From NCBI GenBank assembly GCA_017444045.1, contig JAFSXO010000028.1:1-6263 (forward strand): DNA of 6,263 nt, in the 5' to 3' direction. This DNA comes from a bacterium (lineage in GTDB: Bacteria; Vulcanimicrobiota; Xenobia; Xenobiales; Xenobiaceae). Under the pieces are notes generated by a model. It saw nothing but the letters and a program-made list of their open reading frames with translations. It was not told the DNA's origin and searched no databases. Positions within the stretch are counted from its first letter, which is position 1; each line of letters opens with the position of its first letter. The translations under genes and the position numbers were made by a program. Below, one piece after another: positions 6,248-6,263 of this stretch.

Positions 6248-6263
6248 AAGGATCATACACTCC

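Overview
The window holds a cluster of Sel1-like repeat (SLR, TPR-like alpha-alpha repeat) genes followed by a single Rpn-type PD-(D/E)XK nuclease gene. All genes are on the + strand. No rRNA, tRNA, CRISPR array or recognisable insertion sequence was seen. The organism cannot be fixed from the sequence. Purine-rich Shine-Dalgarno (SD) sites, GC-leaning SLR genes and an Rpn protein of a type I associate with gut anaerobes suggest a host-associated anaerobe, perhaps Negativicutes or Succinivibrionaceae. This is a low-confidence guess.

Region 1 (1-1989) is one long SLR reading frame entering from the left edge. It is cut by an in-frame TAA at 664-666, exactly where the paralogue downstream has a tyrosine codon (TAC at 3754-3756). 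The result is a left part (1-666) and a right part that can only be made from a GTG at 682 with a weak ribosome binding site. Region 2 (2036-2551) is a small SLR protein with an N-terminal membrane anchor. Region 3 (2584-5079) is an 831-residue SLR protein with an N-terminal anchor and about 21 repeats. It is colinear, repeat by repeat, with region 1, including two shared irregular repeats, so the two arose by duplication of a whole gene. Gaps of 46 and 32 bp with good SD sites and no terminators suggest one operon. The SLR proteins probably act as protein-binding scaffolds at the membrane or in the periplasm. Their partners are unknown.

Region 4 (5237-6247) is visibly more AT-rich and encodes a 336-residue Rpn/PDDEXK_2 protein. 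The most interesting signal in the window is inside it. A near-ideal SD (GGGAGGT, 5994-6000) sits 7 nt before an in-frame ATG (6008), which would give a separate 79-residue C-terminal protein. That protein begins with an array of six four-residue xxxG units, three of them encoded by a perfect 12-bp tandem repeat. This matches the gene-within-gene toxin-antitoxin layout reported for E. coli Rpn proteins (full-length toxic nuclease RpnL and internal antitoxin RpnS with variable four-residue repeats, linked to phage defence). The 157-bp gap before the gene carries a second, apparently dead-end SD/start module.
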